Part shown: positions 10,572-19,430 of the stretch, one piece after another
Layout: the number at the start of each line of letters is the position of its first letter
How positions within the stretch are numbered: the first letter of the stretch is position 1
Source of the DNA: Cyanophora paradoxa
Lineage: Eukaryota; Glaucocystophyceae; Cyanophorales; Cyanophoraceae
NCBI GenBank assembly: GCA_004431415.1
Contig: QPMI01000423.1
Span: forward strand, 1 to 64,000
DNA length: 64,000 nt
Reading direction: 5' to 3'
Program-made: the position numbers and the translations under genes
Notes under the pieces: generated by a model
What the model was told of the DNA's origin: nothing
Databases searched by the model: none
What the model saw: the letters and a program-made list of their open reading frames with translations, nothing else

Positions 10572-13500
10572 ATGACTGAACCCATAGTAGAAACGACAAT
10601 AAAGAATGCGGTATTGGATAATAATTTTTATATAACCCATGCCAATATACCCAGTGAATCCAATGACCTGATAGTAGATCTAAAAGGGTATGTGATGGGA
10701 GCTATGGCTTCCAACCTGTGGAATGACATTTTTGGTTACGAGTTTGGTCACATATATGACATAGCAAATGGGATTGGCTATGTGGATGCAATGGCGGGAA
10801 CAGTCTTTCGAAATCTTAATTGCAACTGTGTGGGTGGGTGGATGTTTCAGATCTGTTCAAACGTCGATCCTACTATTGATCCAGCTACTGTGACCTTTGA
10901 TTGCAATCTATTCGCCCCTAAAACCATTTTCTCCATCACTTGCAACCTTGTATGTTCAGATGTGCCCATTGTAGCACCTGTAATAGGTGCATCCAATATG
11001 TATATCCAAAGAAATCCGGTCGTGCATACAGGCGCCGAATTTATATTAGGCGACAACACCCCGATTTGCAGACTCGATCGCGATTTACCTAACAGCCATA
11101 ATCTCATGTATTTCACCTCTGAAAATCGCCTTTCGGGTGATTTCTCACCAATTGAACTCACCATACCAAAGCAGAAGGTGAGCTACAAAGAACTCACAGA
11201 TGTTCCTTTAACGTTTCCACCCAGTTCTCACGAGCATTTGTGGGAGCATATCACCAATCGACCATTAACCTTCCCACCTGATCCACACACTCATGATTAC
11301 TTGTCTCTCAAAGGTGGTGTTATCTCATCTAATCTTACAATTTCATCAAACCTTACAGTTACAAGTAACATTTATGCCAGTAACATTTATGCCAGTAACA
11401 TTTACAGCAGTAACCTATGGGCAAGTAATATTAATGGAAGTAATGTAATAGTCGATTATCTCACTGTGAAGATTGAAGCAAACCTACCAAATCACCCGAC
11501 ATCGAATGTTGTTTTAGATTGGTTAGCAAAGCAAAAACACACAAAAGCAGATATTACAGATTTTGCCCACACTCACACAAAAGATCAAATAACAGATTTC
11601 GCCCATAAGCATTTATGGGAAGATATCACAAATCCCCCATCCACCTTCCCACCGGGAAAACACACACATGATTACTCAGAGATTACTAATAGTAACCACA
11701 GGCACCCATGGGATGAAATAGATGAGCAGCCAGTTTTTGCGCAATTGAATGCAATCGGAAACGTTTTTAATGGCGTCACACTTTACCAATCGATTAATAC
11801 ACCTGAAAGGCTGTTTTTGAATGATCATTACGTAAATCTCAATGGGACATTCACAGGTGAAACAGGCACACCGATGGTGGGAACTCTTGCAGTAAGATTA
11901 CCCAGGGATCCAATTGTAAATGGAGTTTATGATGGTGATTTCAATGTAGGAGTAAATGATACTTTCCCCAGTATCTATGTTACGAATTATCACCCGGGTG
12001 AAACAGGACAAGTAGAGAATTTCTCGGCAGCAATACAAGTAAATGTAACAGATCAAAGTGCATATGATGGAGCAAGACCTAAGATAGTTTTCACAAGGGA
12101 GAAAGTTGTAAACTATCTTCCTGTTGTGGGACAACCCACAGATGATCACGGAAAATGCGAGATTGCATGGATAAAAACGACAACAGGTGGCGCCTTAGAA
12201 GTCAATCAGAGAATGGCAGCTAAAAACTTACACAATACCACCCTTTCCGGTGTTGTTACAGATGATTACCTCGAAAGCAAAAACTATGTAGATGATACAG
12301 AACTTGCAGCAATTCTTGAAGATTATGTAACAGATACCGAATTAACGTCGGCTCTTGGGGATTATTTACCCCTTACAGGCGGGACTCTCACAGGTGATGT
12401 GCATGCTCCGAATTTCTTTGTGGACACTCCGAATGATCAGTCATTCCCTGTTGTCCACCTTGGTGCTGAATATGTATTAGATCCAAACACTCCATTTAGT
12501 CGACTTGAATTACCCAATGTTCACAGGCATTTTTGGGAGCATATCATCAATCCCCCATCGACCTATCCACCTGATTCACACGATCATGATTATTTACCAC
12601 TAACAGGTGGAACTGTTGCAGGTGATGTGCATGCTTCTAATTTCTTTGTTACTACTCCGAATGATCAAACATTTCCTGTTGTCCACCTTGGTGCTGAATA
12701 TGTATTAGATCCAAACACTCCAATTAGTCGCATTGAATTACCCAATGTTCACAATGTTCGACCATTAACCTTCGCACCTGATCTACACACTCACACAAAG
12801 TCAGAGATTACAGATTTTTCACACACTCACACAAAGTCAGAAATAACAGATTTTGCCCATACCCACACAAAGTCTCAAATTACAGACTTCCCGACATTTG
12901 CGACTGTGGCAACAACTGGAAACTATGATGATCTGATAAATACACCAACATACACTTCACCAACTGATTTTGACGCTACAAGTGGTATTTCCACAGACCG
13001 CACAGGAGATTGGAGAGATTATGTTGGGCAACCACTTGTAGGTGACACAAGCACTTGGGCAAACACATGGATTGATGGTGATGATGATTGTAGTAGCTGT
13101 AAGATGTATTGGACTGTTCCAACAGACATGAAATCATGTTATATCTATTATACGTGTCAGTATGACAGTAGATACTTTGATGTTGTTGGAATTGAACCAT
13201 CAAACAATACTTATACTCGTTTACGAGTAAATGCCTATGCTCCTGGAATTAATCCTGTAAGAGATTTTAAACAGTTTGTTGCAATAAATTGTGAAGGACT
13301 TGTTAAAGTTGGTGTTCATGGACAAATAGGAAGAATTTATCTTCCAGGTCCGATTACTGTTGGTTGGAGCAAAAACCCCGCTATATCGTCACACAGTGGT
13401 TTCCTCCATTGGAATAATATATACGGGAAGCCAACAGCTTCTACGACTGTCGGTCCTCACTCTCATTTTAAAGCAGATATCACAGATTTCGCACATAGTC

Positions 13501-14108
13501 ACACAAAGGCAAATATAACAGACTTCGCCCATACTCACACAAAATCGGAAATCACGGATTTCCCAACCTTAGACCCATTTGTAGCGAATACAATTACAGC
13601 CAATAACACCATGTATGTGGGATCCGGTCAAATTTACCAACCGAATGCGCCACTTTATTTGGAACAATGGTTTTTCCACAATTCCGCAAATATATACGAT
13701 AAAACGTTATTATGTCGGGGAAATGCTTACGCAAGAGCATATTATGCAATGGATGAAACAGATAATACAAAGATTGCAAAACTTGTTTCAGAACAGCGTG
13801 TCAATAAAGACCAGTATATACAAACAGGGAAATTCTCAAAATCTTTGACAATCACAGGTCCGGGTCATTGGGGATTTCCACAGGTTGTCACATTCCCGAA
13901 AGCATTTGCGGAAGCCCCAGAAGTGGTTCTCAATCTGATACAAGGATATAATGGTGGTTCATATGTATTGGTATATGGTGTCACAAGTTCCACAACAACA
14001 ACATTTACTATTCATGCAACAATTTCGGCAGAACATGCATTCAATGAAAGCATTGGACTTTTCCACTATCAAATGAGTTATATAGCAACAGGGAAGATGG
14101 TAGCATAA
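10572..14108 (+). CDS. 1178-aa phage-type tail-fibre protein with H-type-lectin-like C-terminal head
   Basis: A long uninterrupted ORF from ATG 10572 to TAA 14106-14108. It contains repeats well known from bacteriophage tail fibres. HTHTKSEITDF-type repeats occur near residues 320-390, 739-790 and 962-1000. An Asn-Ile-Tyr-Ala-Ser repeat (SNIYASNIYASNIYSSN) lies near 264-292, and a DYLPLTGGTLTGDV block near 596 recurs near 670. The two latter blocks belong to tandem copies of about 77 residues, each containing VVHLGAEYVLDPNTP. The last 75 residues (GKFSKSLTITGPGHWGFPQV, then TFPKAFAEAPEVVLNL) resemble an H-type lectin head. A trimeric receptor-binding fibre is the likely role. ATAATAGA lies just upstream of the start. 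The gene is intact, unlike the capsid genes to its left. Confidence 0.8.
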   Translation: MTEPIVETTIKNAVLDNNFYITHANIPSESNDLIVDLKGYVMGAMASNLWNDIFGYEFGHIYDIANGIGYVDAMAGTVFRNLNCNCVGGWMFQICSNVDPTIDPATVTFDCNLFAPKTIFSITCNLVCSDVPIVAPVIGASNMYIQRNPVVHTGAEFILGDNTPICRLDRDLPNSHNLMYFTSENRLSGDFSPIELTIPKQKVSYKELTDVPLTFPPSSHEHLWEHITNRPLTFPPDPHTHDYLSLKGGVISSNLTISSNLTVTSNIYASNIYASNIYSSNLWASNINGSNVIVDYLTVKIEANLPNHPTSNVVLDWLAKQKHTKADITDFAHTHTKDQITDFAHKHLWEDITNPPSTFPPGKHTHDYSEITNSNHRHPWDEIDEQPVFAQLNAIGNVFNGVTLYQSINTPERLFLNDHYVNLNGTFTGETGTPMVGTLAVRLPRDPIVNGVYDGDFNVGVNDTFPSIYVTNYHPGETGQVENFSAAIQVNVTDQSAYDGARPKIVFTREKVVNYLPVVGQPTDDHGKCEIAWIKTTTGGALEVNQRMAAKNLHNTTLSGVVTDDYLESKNYVDDTELAAILEDYVTDTELTSALGDYLPLTGGTLTGDVHAPNFFVDTPNDQSFPVVHLGAEYVLDPNTPFSRLELPNVHRHFWEHIINPPSTYPPDSHDHDYLPLTGGTVAGDVHASNFFVTTPNDQTFPVVHLGAEYVLDPNTPISRIELPNVHNVRPLTFAPDLHTHTKSEITDFSHTHTKSEITDFAHTHTKSQITDFPTFATVATTGNYDDLINTPTYTSPTDFDATSGISTDRTGDWRDYVGQPLVGDTSTWANTWIDGDDDCSSCKMYWTVPTDMKSCYIYYTCQYDSRYFDVVGIEPSNNTYTRLRVNAYAPGINPVRDFKQFVAINCEGLVKVGVHGQIGRIYLPGPITVGWSKNPAISSHSGFLHWNNIYGKPTASTTVGPHSHFKADITDFAHSHTKANITDFAHTHTKSEITDFPTLDPFVANTITANNTMYVGSGQIYQPNAPLYLEQWFFHNSANIYDKTLLCRGNAYARAYYAMDETDNTKIAKLVSEQRVNKDQYIQTGKFSKSLTITGPGHWGFPQVVTFPKAFAEAPEVVLNLIQGYNGGSYVLVYGVTSSTTTTFTIHATISAEHAFNESIGLFHYQMSYIATGKMVA

Positions 14109-14149
14109 TATTCTCACGTAATAATAATAATATTCTCACGTAATAATAA
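14107..14149 (+). repeat. two tandem 21-bp repeats between fibre genes
   Basis: Two identical 21-bp units, each containing ATTCTCACGTAATAATAA, sit at 14107-14127 and 14129-14149. They directly follow the stop of the tail-fibre gene and end 14 bp before the next ATG. They could form the promoter of the C1q-fibre gene or a 3' processing signal of the upstream gene. Confidence 0.6.
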
Positions 14150-14163
14150 AGAACAATCAAAAG

Positions 14164-15159
14164 ATGTCGACAGTATTCACGCCTGTCTTCTCCCTGAGCG
14201 CCTCAGCTGTCCACAACGTGCAACACACTATATATGATCTAAGTGAGTCATTCCCTTCGACTGAGACAGCGAAAACCGATTCTTTCAATGAGACCTCCAT
14301 TCTCAGAGTCAAAGAACTCAGAGCTGACAAGGCTGGTGGAATCGTTAAAGCTACTGAACTGATCGTATCGAATCGACCCGCAATCTCTTCGGGGCTGGTC
14401 ACCAAAGAAAATCTATATGAAGGTCAACAGGATTCCAAAACGGCTTTTAATCCGGCTGATAGGAATTCGGCGGCTTTTCAAGTTATTAGTGGTGGTGCCT
14501 GGATCGGGACTGGACTGAGTGTGAATGGGAGTGCAACAATTACTGGAAGCCTTTCAGCTTCGGGTGGATTCACTGGTTTACTCACAGCAAGTGGTGGGAT
14601 TAAAACGAATTCTATTGATACTGTGGGGGCAACTGATAATTTTACGATAAAGAGAAACGGGGCAACTGTTGCTTCTACATATTCAACAGGTGTGTCTCCA
14701 AATGATTCGTATGGTTTAACAATAAATGGGAGTAAATGCTATCTTGCTCTTCCAAACCACCCCCGTTTCTGTGTTGCACTAACAGCTCCAATCGCTACAA
14801 ACGGAACCATTGGTAACTGGAATTATACATTTCTAAATCATGGAAACCATCTAGCAACATCAACAGGCATCTTCACAGCACCTGTTTCAGGTCACTACAA
14901 GTTCATCTTCTCAGGAGTAACAACAGCAAATAATGTTAATACACAGGTTATCCTGCGACAAAGTAACCTTACAACTCAACTTATTGCACATTCTCCTGGA
15001 CTTGGATCACCACTGAGTAGATCTATTGGGTTTAATTTTAGTGTTAATATGGGAGCGGGAGATACTGTGAGGTTAGATCTTTATGGTGGTGGATTGGATT
15101 CAGCAGGAACACCGGCGATGTATACTGTGTGGTCTGGTGAATTAATTTCTGCAACATAG
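14164..15159 (+). CDS. 331-aa fibre protein with C1q/TNF-like C-terminal head
   Basis: An intact ORF from ATG 14164 to TAG 15157-15159. The N-terminal 100 residues are unique and may attach to the virion. Residues about 105-160 are Gly/Ser/Thr-rich with fibre-like repeats (GSLSASGGFTGLLTASGG). The C-terminal 130 residues show C1q-like features: FCVALTAPIATNGTI, then TSTGIFTAPVSGHYKFIFSG and a closing YTVWSGELI strand. C1q heads form trimers and bind proteins or glycans. With the two neighbouring fibre genes this makes a third, different binding head. A receptor-binding role is inferred from domain type and position. No frameshift is seen. Confidence 0.75.
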   Translation: MSTVFTPVFSLSASAVHNVQHTIYDLSESFPSTETAKTDSFNETSILRVKELRADKAGGIVKATELIVSNRPAISSGLVTKENLYEGQQDSKTAFNPADRNSAAFQVISGGAWIGTGLSVNGSATITGSLSASGGFTGLLTASGGIKTNSIDTVGATDNFTIKRNGATVASTYSTGVSPNDSYGLTINGSKCYLALPNHPRFCVALTAPIATNGTIGNWNYTFLNHGNHLATSTGIFTAPVSGHYKFIFSGVTTANNVNTQVILRQSNLTTQLIAHSPGLGSPLSRSIGFNFSVNMGAGDTVRLDLYGGGLDSAGTPAMYTVWSGELISAT

Positions 15160-15168
15160 AATAAAAGA

Positions 15169-15432
15169 ATGTCGAACATCTACCAAGTGGTTCTAACTGA
15201 CACTGAGAAACTGGGAATGGAATACTGTGCCTACTCTGTTCAGGATTGGATCGATAATATGGCTCATAATAGGGCGAGAATCGCGATTGATGAGATTGTG
15301 GACAAAGAAGTTAAATCGTGTATTGCCGCTGGAATTCCGATTCCACTCACAAAGGAAGCGATTGTGGAGCAAGCATTTAATCGGGGGACTGTTCGAAAGG
15401 CAAGCGAAATTCCTGTAAGTGCTCCTATGTAA
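15169..15432 (+). CDS. 87-aa conserved small protein of a type found beside phage tail-fibre genes
   Basis: An ORF from ATG 15169, nine bases after the C1q-fibre stop and preceded by AATAAAAG, to TAA 15430-15432. The pattern (DTEKLGMEYCAYSVQDWIDN, then AHNRARIAIDEIVDKEV and GIPIPLTKEAIV) resembles small uncharacterised proteins that I recall from marine phages and large algal viruses, often near fibre genes. No catalytic motif is present. Its position suggests a role in fibre assembly or virion attachment, which is inference. A shorter overlapping ORF in another frame (15227-15418) is a shadow. Confidence 0.6.
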   Translation: MSNIYQVVLTDTEKLGMEYCAYSVQDWIDNMAHNRARIAIDEIVDKEVKSCIAAGIPIPLTKEAIVEQAFNRGTVRKASEIPVSAPM

Positions 15433-15672
15433 AGAATTCGAAGAATGAGAGAGGCGCAGCCGAGGCAGCTTGTCTGACGACTGGGTTTATTGTTATTTTT
15501 CATAGATCATGCATAAGAAAGGCATGTATCTTGCATAGTGGGCGGGGCGCGAGTGGTTCCAGTGCATTAAATGGAACATTTCGATTGAAGTCGCGAGTTT
15601 GTGCAGGTGGGCATTTTCGGCATGCTTGCTCATGCACATACTCGCTTTAAAAAATATAAAATGAAATTCGGT

Positions 15673-15996
15673 TTAACTCTTACGAGTTTTGCTATAACAC
15701 TCTCGGCATTGATAGTTGAGACCATCCTTCGTTCTTTGTCTTTTATTAAACTCACTTGCAAGCTTCTCAATCTTGCAGTGCGAGCATATCTTCGATTGCA
15801 CTTCGATTTTCGGACGCGTTTTTAACACGAAATGATAAAGGTAATTGTGATAGTCTCGGTCGCAGACTTTGCATCTCCAATTTAAAGTAACATTCCCTGA
15901 GCTACGCTTTTGCAATGCATAACTCGATGCCGGTTTTACCTTATCGCAAACATTGCACCGCTTAGTCTCAGGTAGATTTACTTGATTGCTTGCCAT
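15673..15996 (-). CDS. 107-aa protein with two zinc ribbons
   Basis: An intact minus-strand ORF from ATG 15996 to its stop at 15673. It has two CxxC...CxxC modules. The first is CNVCDK (residues 14-19) paired with CKVCD about 30 residues later. The second is CSHCKIEK paired with CRECY near the C-terminus. The KDGLNYQC spacing of the second module is common in small zinc-ribbon proteins of algal viruses and in the zinc-binding parts of HNH nucleases, but no HNH motif follows here. A DNA-binding or transcription role is possible. It is the last gene of the AT-rich element and points back toward it. Confidence 0.6.
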   Translation of the reverse strand: MASNQVNLPETKRCNVCDKVKPASSYALQKRSSGNVTLNWRCKVCDRDYHNYLYHFVLKTRPKIEVQSKICSHCKIEKLASEFNKRQRTKDGLNYQCRECYSKTRKS

Positions 15997-16363
15997 TGTT
16001 ACAGTATATTAACTGGAAGTCTTTAAGTGGGGATCACTTGTTTAATTGGTGGGGCTCACCTTGATTTTTCAATTTGGGTAACTGAAAACAGTCCGGAAAC
16101 GATCGGGAACATTTCGTAAAAATGAGGGTCTTACTGTCCTTACTGAGAGATCGGGGGAAAGTTAAAGGGCTTACTGGGAATGGTAAGGAATTAGAAAAAT
16201 GAAGAATGAAAGGGTTTCGTGATTGGTTTCAGTAAGGAAGGGTTAGATGTTTGAAAAATACAATGTGGCTCAGTGCGAATTTGTGATTTTGTGACTGAGA
16301 TTCGTGATGCTGAAAATGTGCTTATTGAAAATGGTCGCGGGAAGGTCGCGCAATTGGTGGGGG
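15997..16363. other. AT-rich non-coding edge between viral element and host DNA
   Basis: No convincing ORF is present. The sequence stays AT-rich and contains several TTACTG words between about 16,130 and 16,175. It changes to GC-rich host sequence close to the stop of the LRR gene at 16,364. This is the best estimate of the element's right boundary. I saw no clear terminal inverted repeat or target duplication, and the left end is outside the window. Confidence 0.45.
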
Positions 16364-17695
16364 CTACCCCCATGCGAGCAGGCTCACGAGCCGCCCGATC
16401 TCCGGCGGTAACGTCGTCAACTTGTTGTCGTTCGCGTAAAAACACTTCAAATTTACAAGCTGCCCGATCTCCGGCGGTAGCAATGTAAGCTGGCCATGGT
16501 TGTCACTGAGATTCAGCTCCCTCAGATTCCCGAGCCGCCCGATCTCTGCAGGGAGCGTTCTCAACTCGTTTCGCTGCAACAAGAGCTTTTCCAGGTTCCC
16601 AAGCTGGCCGATCTCTGGCGGTAGAGCTGCAAGCTTGTTGTTGTCCGCACACAGCGTCCTCAGGTTCGCCAGCCGCCCGATCTCCGGAGGCAGCGCTGCG
16701 AGCCTGTTCTTGCTGATATTTAGGTTCTTCAGGCCCACCAGCTGCCCAATCTCTGGAGGCAATAGTACAAATGAACAGCCGGTCACAGAAAACTCCTCCA
16801 GGTTCACAAGTCGACCGATTTCCAGGGGAAGCGCTGTCAACGGATTGCCATCTGCATGCAGCTTCTTGAGGTGTAAGAACAGTCCAATCTCCTCTGGGAG
16901 AGCCGGCAACCCACTGCAGGCCACGTTCAGCTCCTCCAGATTCGCCAGTCCTGCGAGCGCCGCCCAGGTTCCGGTGTTGCTCGTAATCATGGATGAAAAG
17001 TACTTGAGGTTCAGCACACGGAGCATCTTGAGCTGCACAAACTCAGGCGGCAGCTGGGATCCGTAAAATTCCAGGTCGAGCAGCTGCAAATTCACAAGCT
17101 GTCTGATCTCCGCTGGCAGTGATGTCAGCCCGTTGTGTCCCAACGAGAGCTCCACCAGGTTCACGAGCTTCCCGATCTCCGGAGGCAGCGCCGTGAGCTC
17201 GTTCCTGCTGACGTCGAGCTTCTTCAGGTGCGTGAGCCGCCCGATCTCCCGTGGCAGCGCCGCCAGCTTGTTGCTGCGCACGTACAACTCCTCCAGGTTT
17301 ACGAGCTGCCCGATCTCCGGCGGTAGCGATGTGAGCTCGTTGTCGCTGGCGAGAAGCCGCCTGAGGCCCGCGAGCCGCCCGATCTCCGGCGGCAACGCCG
17401 TCAGCCGATCAATGAATATATCGCCCTCCACATTCAGCTCCTCCAGGTTCGCCAGCTTCGCGAGCTCGGCCCAAGGGACGCTCGTGGCCGAGCAGCTCTT
17501 GAGGTCCAGCACGCGGATGTTCTCAGGGCCCGCCCGCTCGATCGCCGCCGCTGCAGCTGCGGCCGACTGCGCGTTTGCCGTCGTGAGGACCAGCTTCCCC
17601 TCGCCGGCAATCCATGTCCAGCCATCGATATCGACGTCCCCCGCATGCATTGATGTCCCGCCGGTCCCGGCCCTGCCTGCGACGCGCCCGCGCAC
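16364..17695 (-). CDS. intronless leucine-rich-repeat protein, 443 aa
   Basis: An uninterrupted ORF built almost entirely of 23-residue LRR units of the type LPPEIGQLVNLEELYVRSNK, about 15 in number, with highly similar LPPEIG.L repeats. The N-terminal 90 residues lack the repeat and contain a short Ala run. The start is at 17695 or at the internal Met 15 codons later. There is no signal peptide or membrane segment, so it is probably an intracellular scaffold or binding protein. Similar single-exon LRR arrays are numerous in some algae and expand quickly. The C-terminus ends within a repeat (RLVSLLAWG), so the array may be truncated on the side facing the viral element. Composition is host-like. 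Confidence 0.8.
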   Translation of the reverse strand: MRGRVAGRAGTGGTSMHAGDVDIDGWTWIAGEGKLVLTTANAQSAAAAAAAIERAGPENIRVLDLKSCSATSVPWAELAKLANLEELNVEGDIFIDRLTALPPEIGRLAGLRRLLASDNELTSLPPEIGQLVNLEELYVRSNKLAALPREIGRLTHLKKLDVSRNELTALPPEIGKLVNLVELSLGHNGLTSLPAEIRQLVNLQLLDLEFYGSQLPPEFVQLKMLRVLNLKYFSSMITSNTGTWAALAGLANLEELNVACSGLPALPEEIGLFLHLKKLHADGNPLTALPLEIGRLVNLEEFSVTGCSFVLLPPEIGQLVGLKNLNISKNRLAALPPEIGRLANLRTLCADNNKLAALPPEIGQLGNLEKLLLQRNELRTLPAEIGRLGNLRELNLSDNHGQLTLLPPEIGQLVNLKCFYANDNKLTTLPPEIGRLVSLLAWG

Positions 17696-19117
17696 GCGGC
17701 GCGATCGTGATCAGTTCGGTCCCAAGGCCGGCGCCGCGGCCGTAAATAAAAGCGCGGACTTCCGAGTGCAAAGTTCCAGTGGGCTAGCTATAGATCGAGG
17801 CTAGGCGCCCCAATTGCAAGCTTAAGGCGCGCGCGCCTTAAGCTTATGCATATATGATCTATCATAGTATCATAGTATAGCTAGCTCTAGATCATAGTAT
17901 AGCTAGCTCTAGATCGATCGCGACTAGTACTCGGCGAGCTCGATCGCGAGCCGCCGCGCCCCAACTGCAAGGCGCGCGCGCCTCATGATCAGGGCTTTAA
18001 GCTTATATGCGCATATCATCTATCATAGTATAGCTAGCTCTAGATCATATATATAGATCTATAAATATGCATATAGCTGGATAGCCAGTACTAGTGATCG
18101 TGATCATATGCATATATATGCATGATAGAAAGTGCGGGGAGTCGGGGACCCCCATTCGTATACGTATATATACGGATCCCGGACGTATATACGCGTATTA
18201 TGCGGCGTATACGTATACGTATCGAAGTTCTATGGCCAGTTGCAATTGGCCGGGCTAGATAGATCGAGGCGCCGCGGCGCCTATAGCTGATGCATGTATA
18301 GATATAGAAAGATAGCCAGTGATCATATGCATAGATATAATTGTATAGCGTACACGTATACGTATATATACGTGTACCGTGGTACGTATATATACATGTA
18401 TGCATGCCGCAGCGCACGCCGTGCACGTGATCATGATGAGCCGCGAGCAGCGCGCACCTTCAGAATGCTTATGTATACGTATGTGATCAGTACAGCGACA
18501 GTACTAGCGCTGTTCCCAGTCGCGCCGCCGATCTGATAGCGATCCTCACGGTCCGATCCTCACGGATCGGTACGGTTGCTGCAGCTGCTAGCTCAGCCTA
18601 GCAGGCCCTAGCTGGCACTTCAAGGAATCAAGGCTTGCTGCAGACCGTCCGGACTCAGTGACTGTGCCACGGTGCTCTAAGATCTAGGTAGAGCCTAGAG
18701 GCAGCAGGCTCTGAGAGCTCGAGGATCGCGCCGATCGCGGGCCGATTCGCGGCGATTGCCAAAAAAAAAAGTTGGCCGCCGCGGCCGGCCGCACAGACTT
18801 CGGCACAGTGGCGCCGGCGTACTAGTAGTACTAGTAGTCTAGTACTACGGTACCACACTAGTGCGGCACTGCGGCACGTACGCTTACCGGCCCGGGTAGA
18901 CCGGCCCGGGCTAGCCGGCTTTACGCCTAGTCGCCGCCTACGCTAGTACGTTAGCCCGTGTATATGTAGGCTCGGTGTATAGCCGGCAAGTCGGCGGCAA
19001 CTTGGCGGCAAGCTACTAGGCTAGCGGCCCATGGCCAGTAGCGGGTAGATTAATTATAAAAAACAATGAATTTGTTTTTGGTGAATTACCGGCGCAATTT
19101 ACCGCGGCCGGTTTTTT
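17696..19117. other. gene-free spacer saturated with short palindromes
   Basis: No gene is supported. Self-complementary words (GATC, CTAG, TCATGA, GCGCGC, ATGCAT, GTATAC and similar) follow each other almost without a gap, and overall GC is far below the flanking genes. Two imperfect copies of a unit of about 110 bp lie near 17,808-17,920 and 17,957-18,060. Alternating TACGTATATATACG blocks occur around 18,160-18,400. A small AT-rich patch lies at about 19,045-19,090. Confidence 0.6.
17818..17845. repeat. perfect 28-bp palindrome
   Basis: Bases 17818-17845 read identically on both strands, with a GCGCGCGC core flanked by CCTTAAGCTT-type arms. A second GCGCGCGC core near 17,970 belongs to the imperfect copy of the same unit but has lost its matching arms. 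Confidence 0.9.
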
Positions 19118-19430
19118 CAATGCGGGGAGGGCGCTCGGGCGGGGCCGGGGGCGGGGCGGGGCCGGGCCGGGCCGGGGCGAGGCGGCGAGCCATGCGGGCG
19201 AAGCGGGACTCGCTGCGGGAGGCGGGTCGGCGAGGAGGGCGCGGGGCGGGCCGGCCTCGACCACGCGGCCCCGCTTCAGCACCAGCACCCGGTCCGCGTC
19301 CGCGATCGTCCCCAGCGCTAGCCTGGCCCGCCCCGGGCCCGGCGGCCCCGGCCCGGCCCCGCCCGTCAGCCCAAGATATCGATCTAGATCTAGATCTAGA
19401 GGCCCCGCCCGGCAGCCGGGGCGGGGCCCG
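19118..19430 (-). pseudogene. duplicated 3' fragment of the ABCC transporter gene
   Basis: Bases 19118-19430 closely match 22036-22330, the 3' end of the complete ABCC gene, including coding sequence and intron. Both copies encode the conserved tail of nucleotide-binding domain 2 (VLVL.RGRVVEAGPPRALLAD). In this copy the reading frame is disturbed after that point and nothing upstream resembles the rest of a transporter. It lies about 2.9 kb away in the same orientation, with a plus-strand gene between the two copies. A segmental duplication followed by decay is the simplest explanation. Confidence 0.8.

Noticed and set aside
11360-13600. CRISPR-like repeated units
   Set aside because: The repeats are in frame, coding and degenerate, typical of fibre proteins, with no spacers of constant length.
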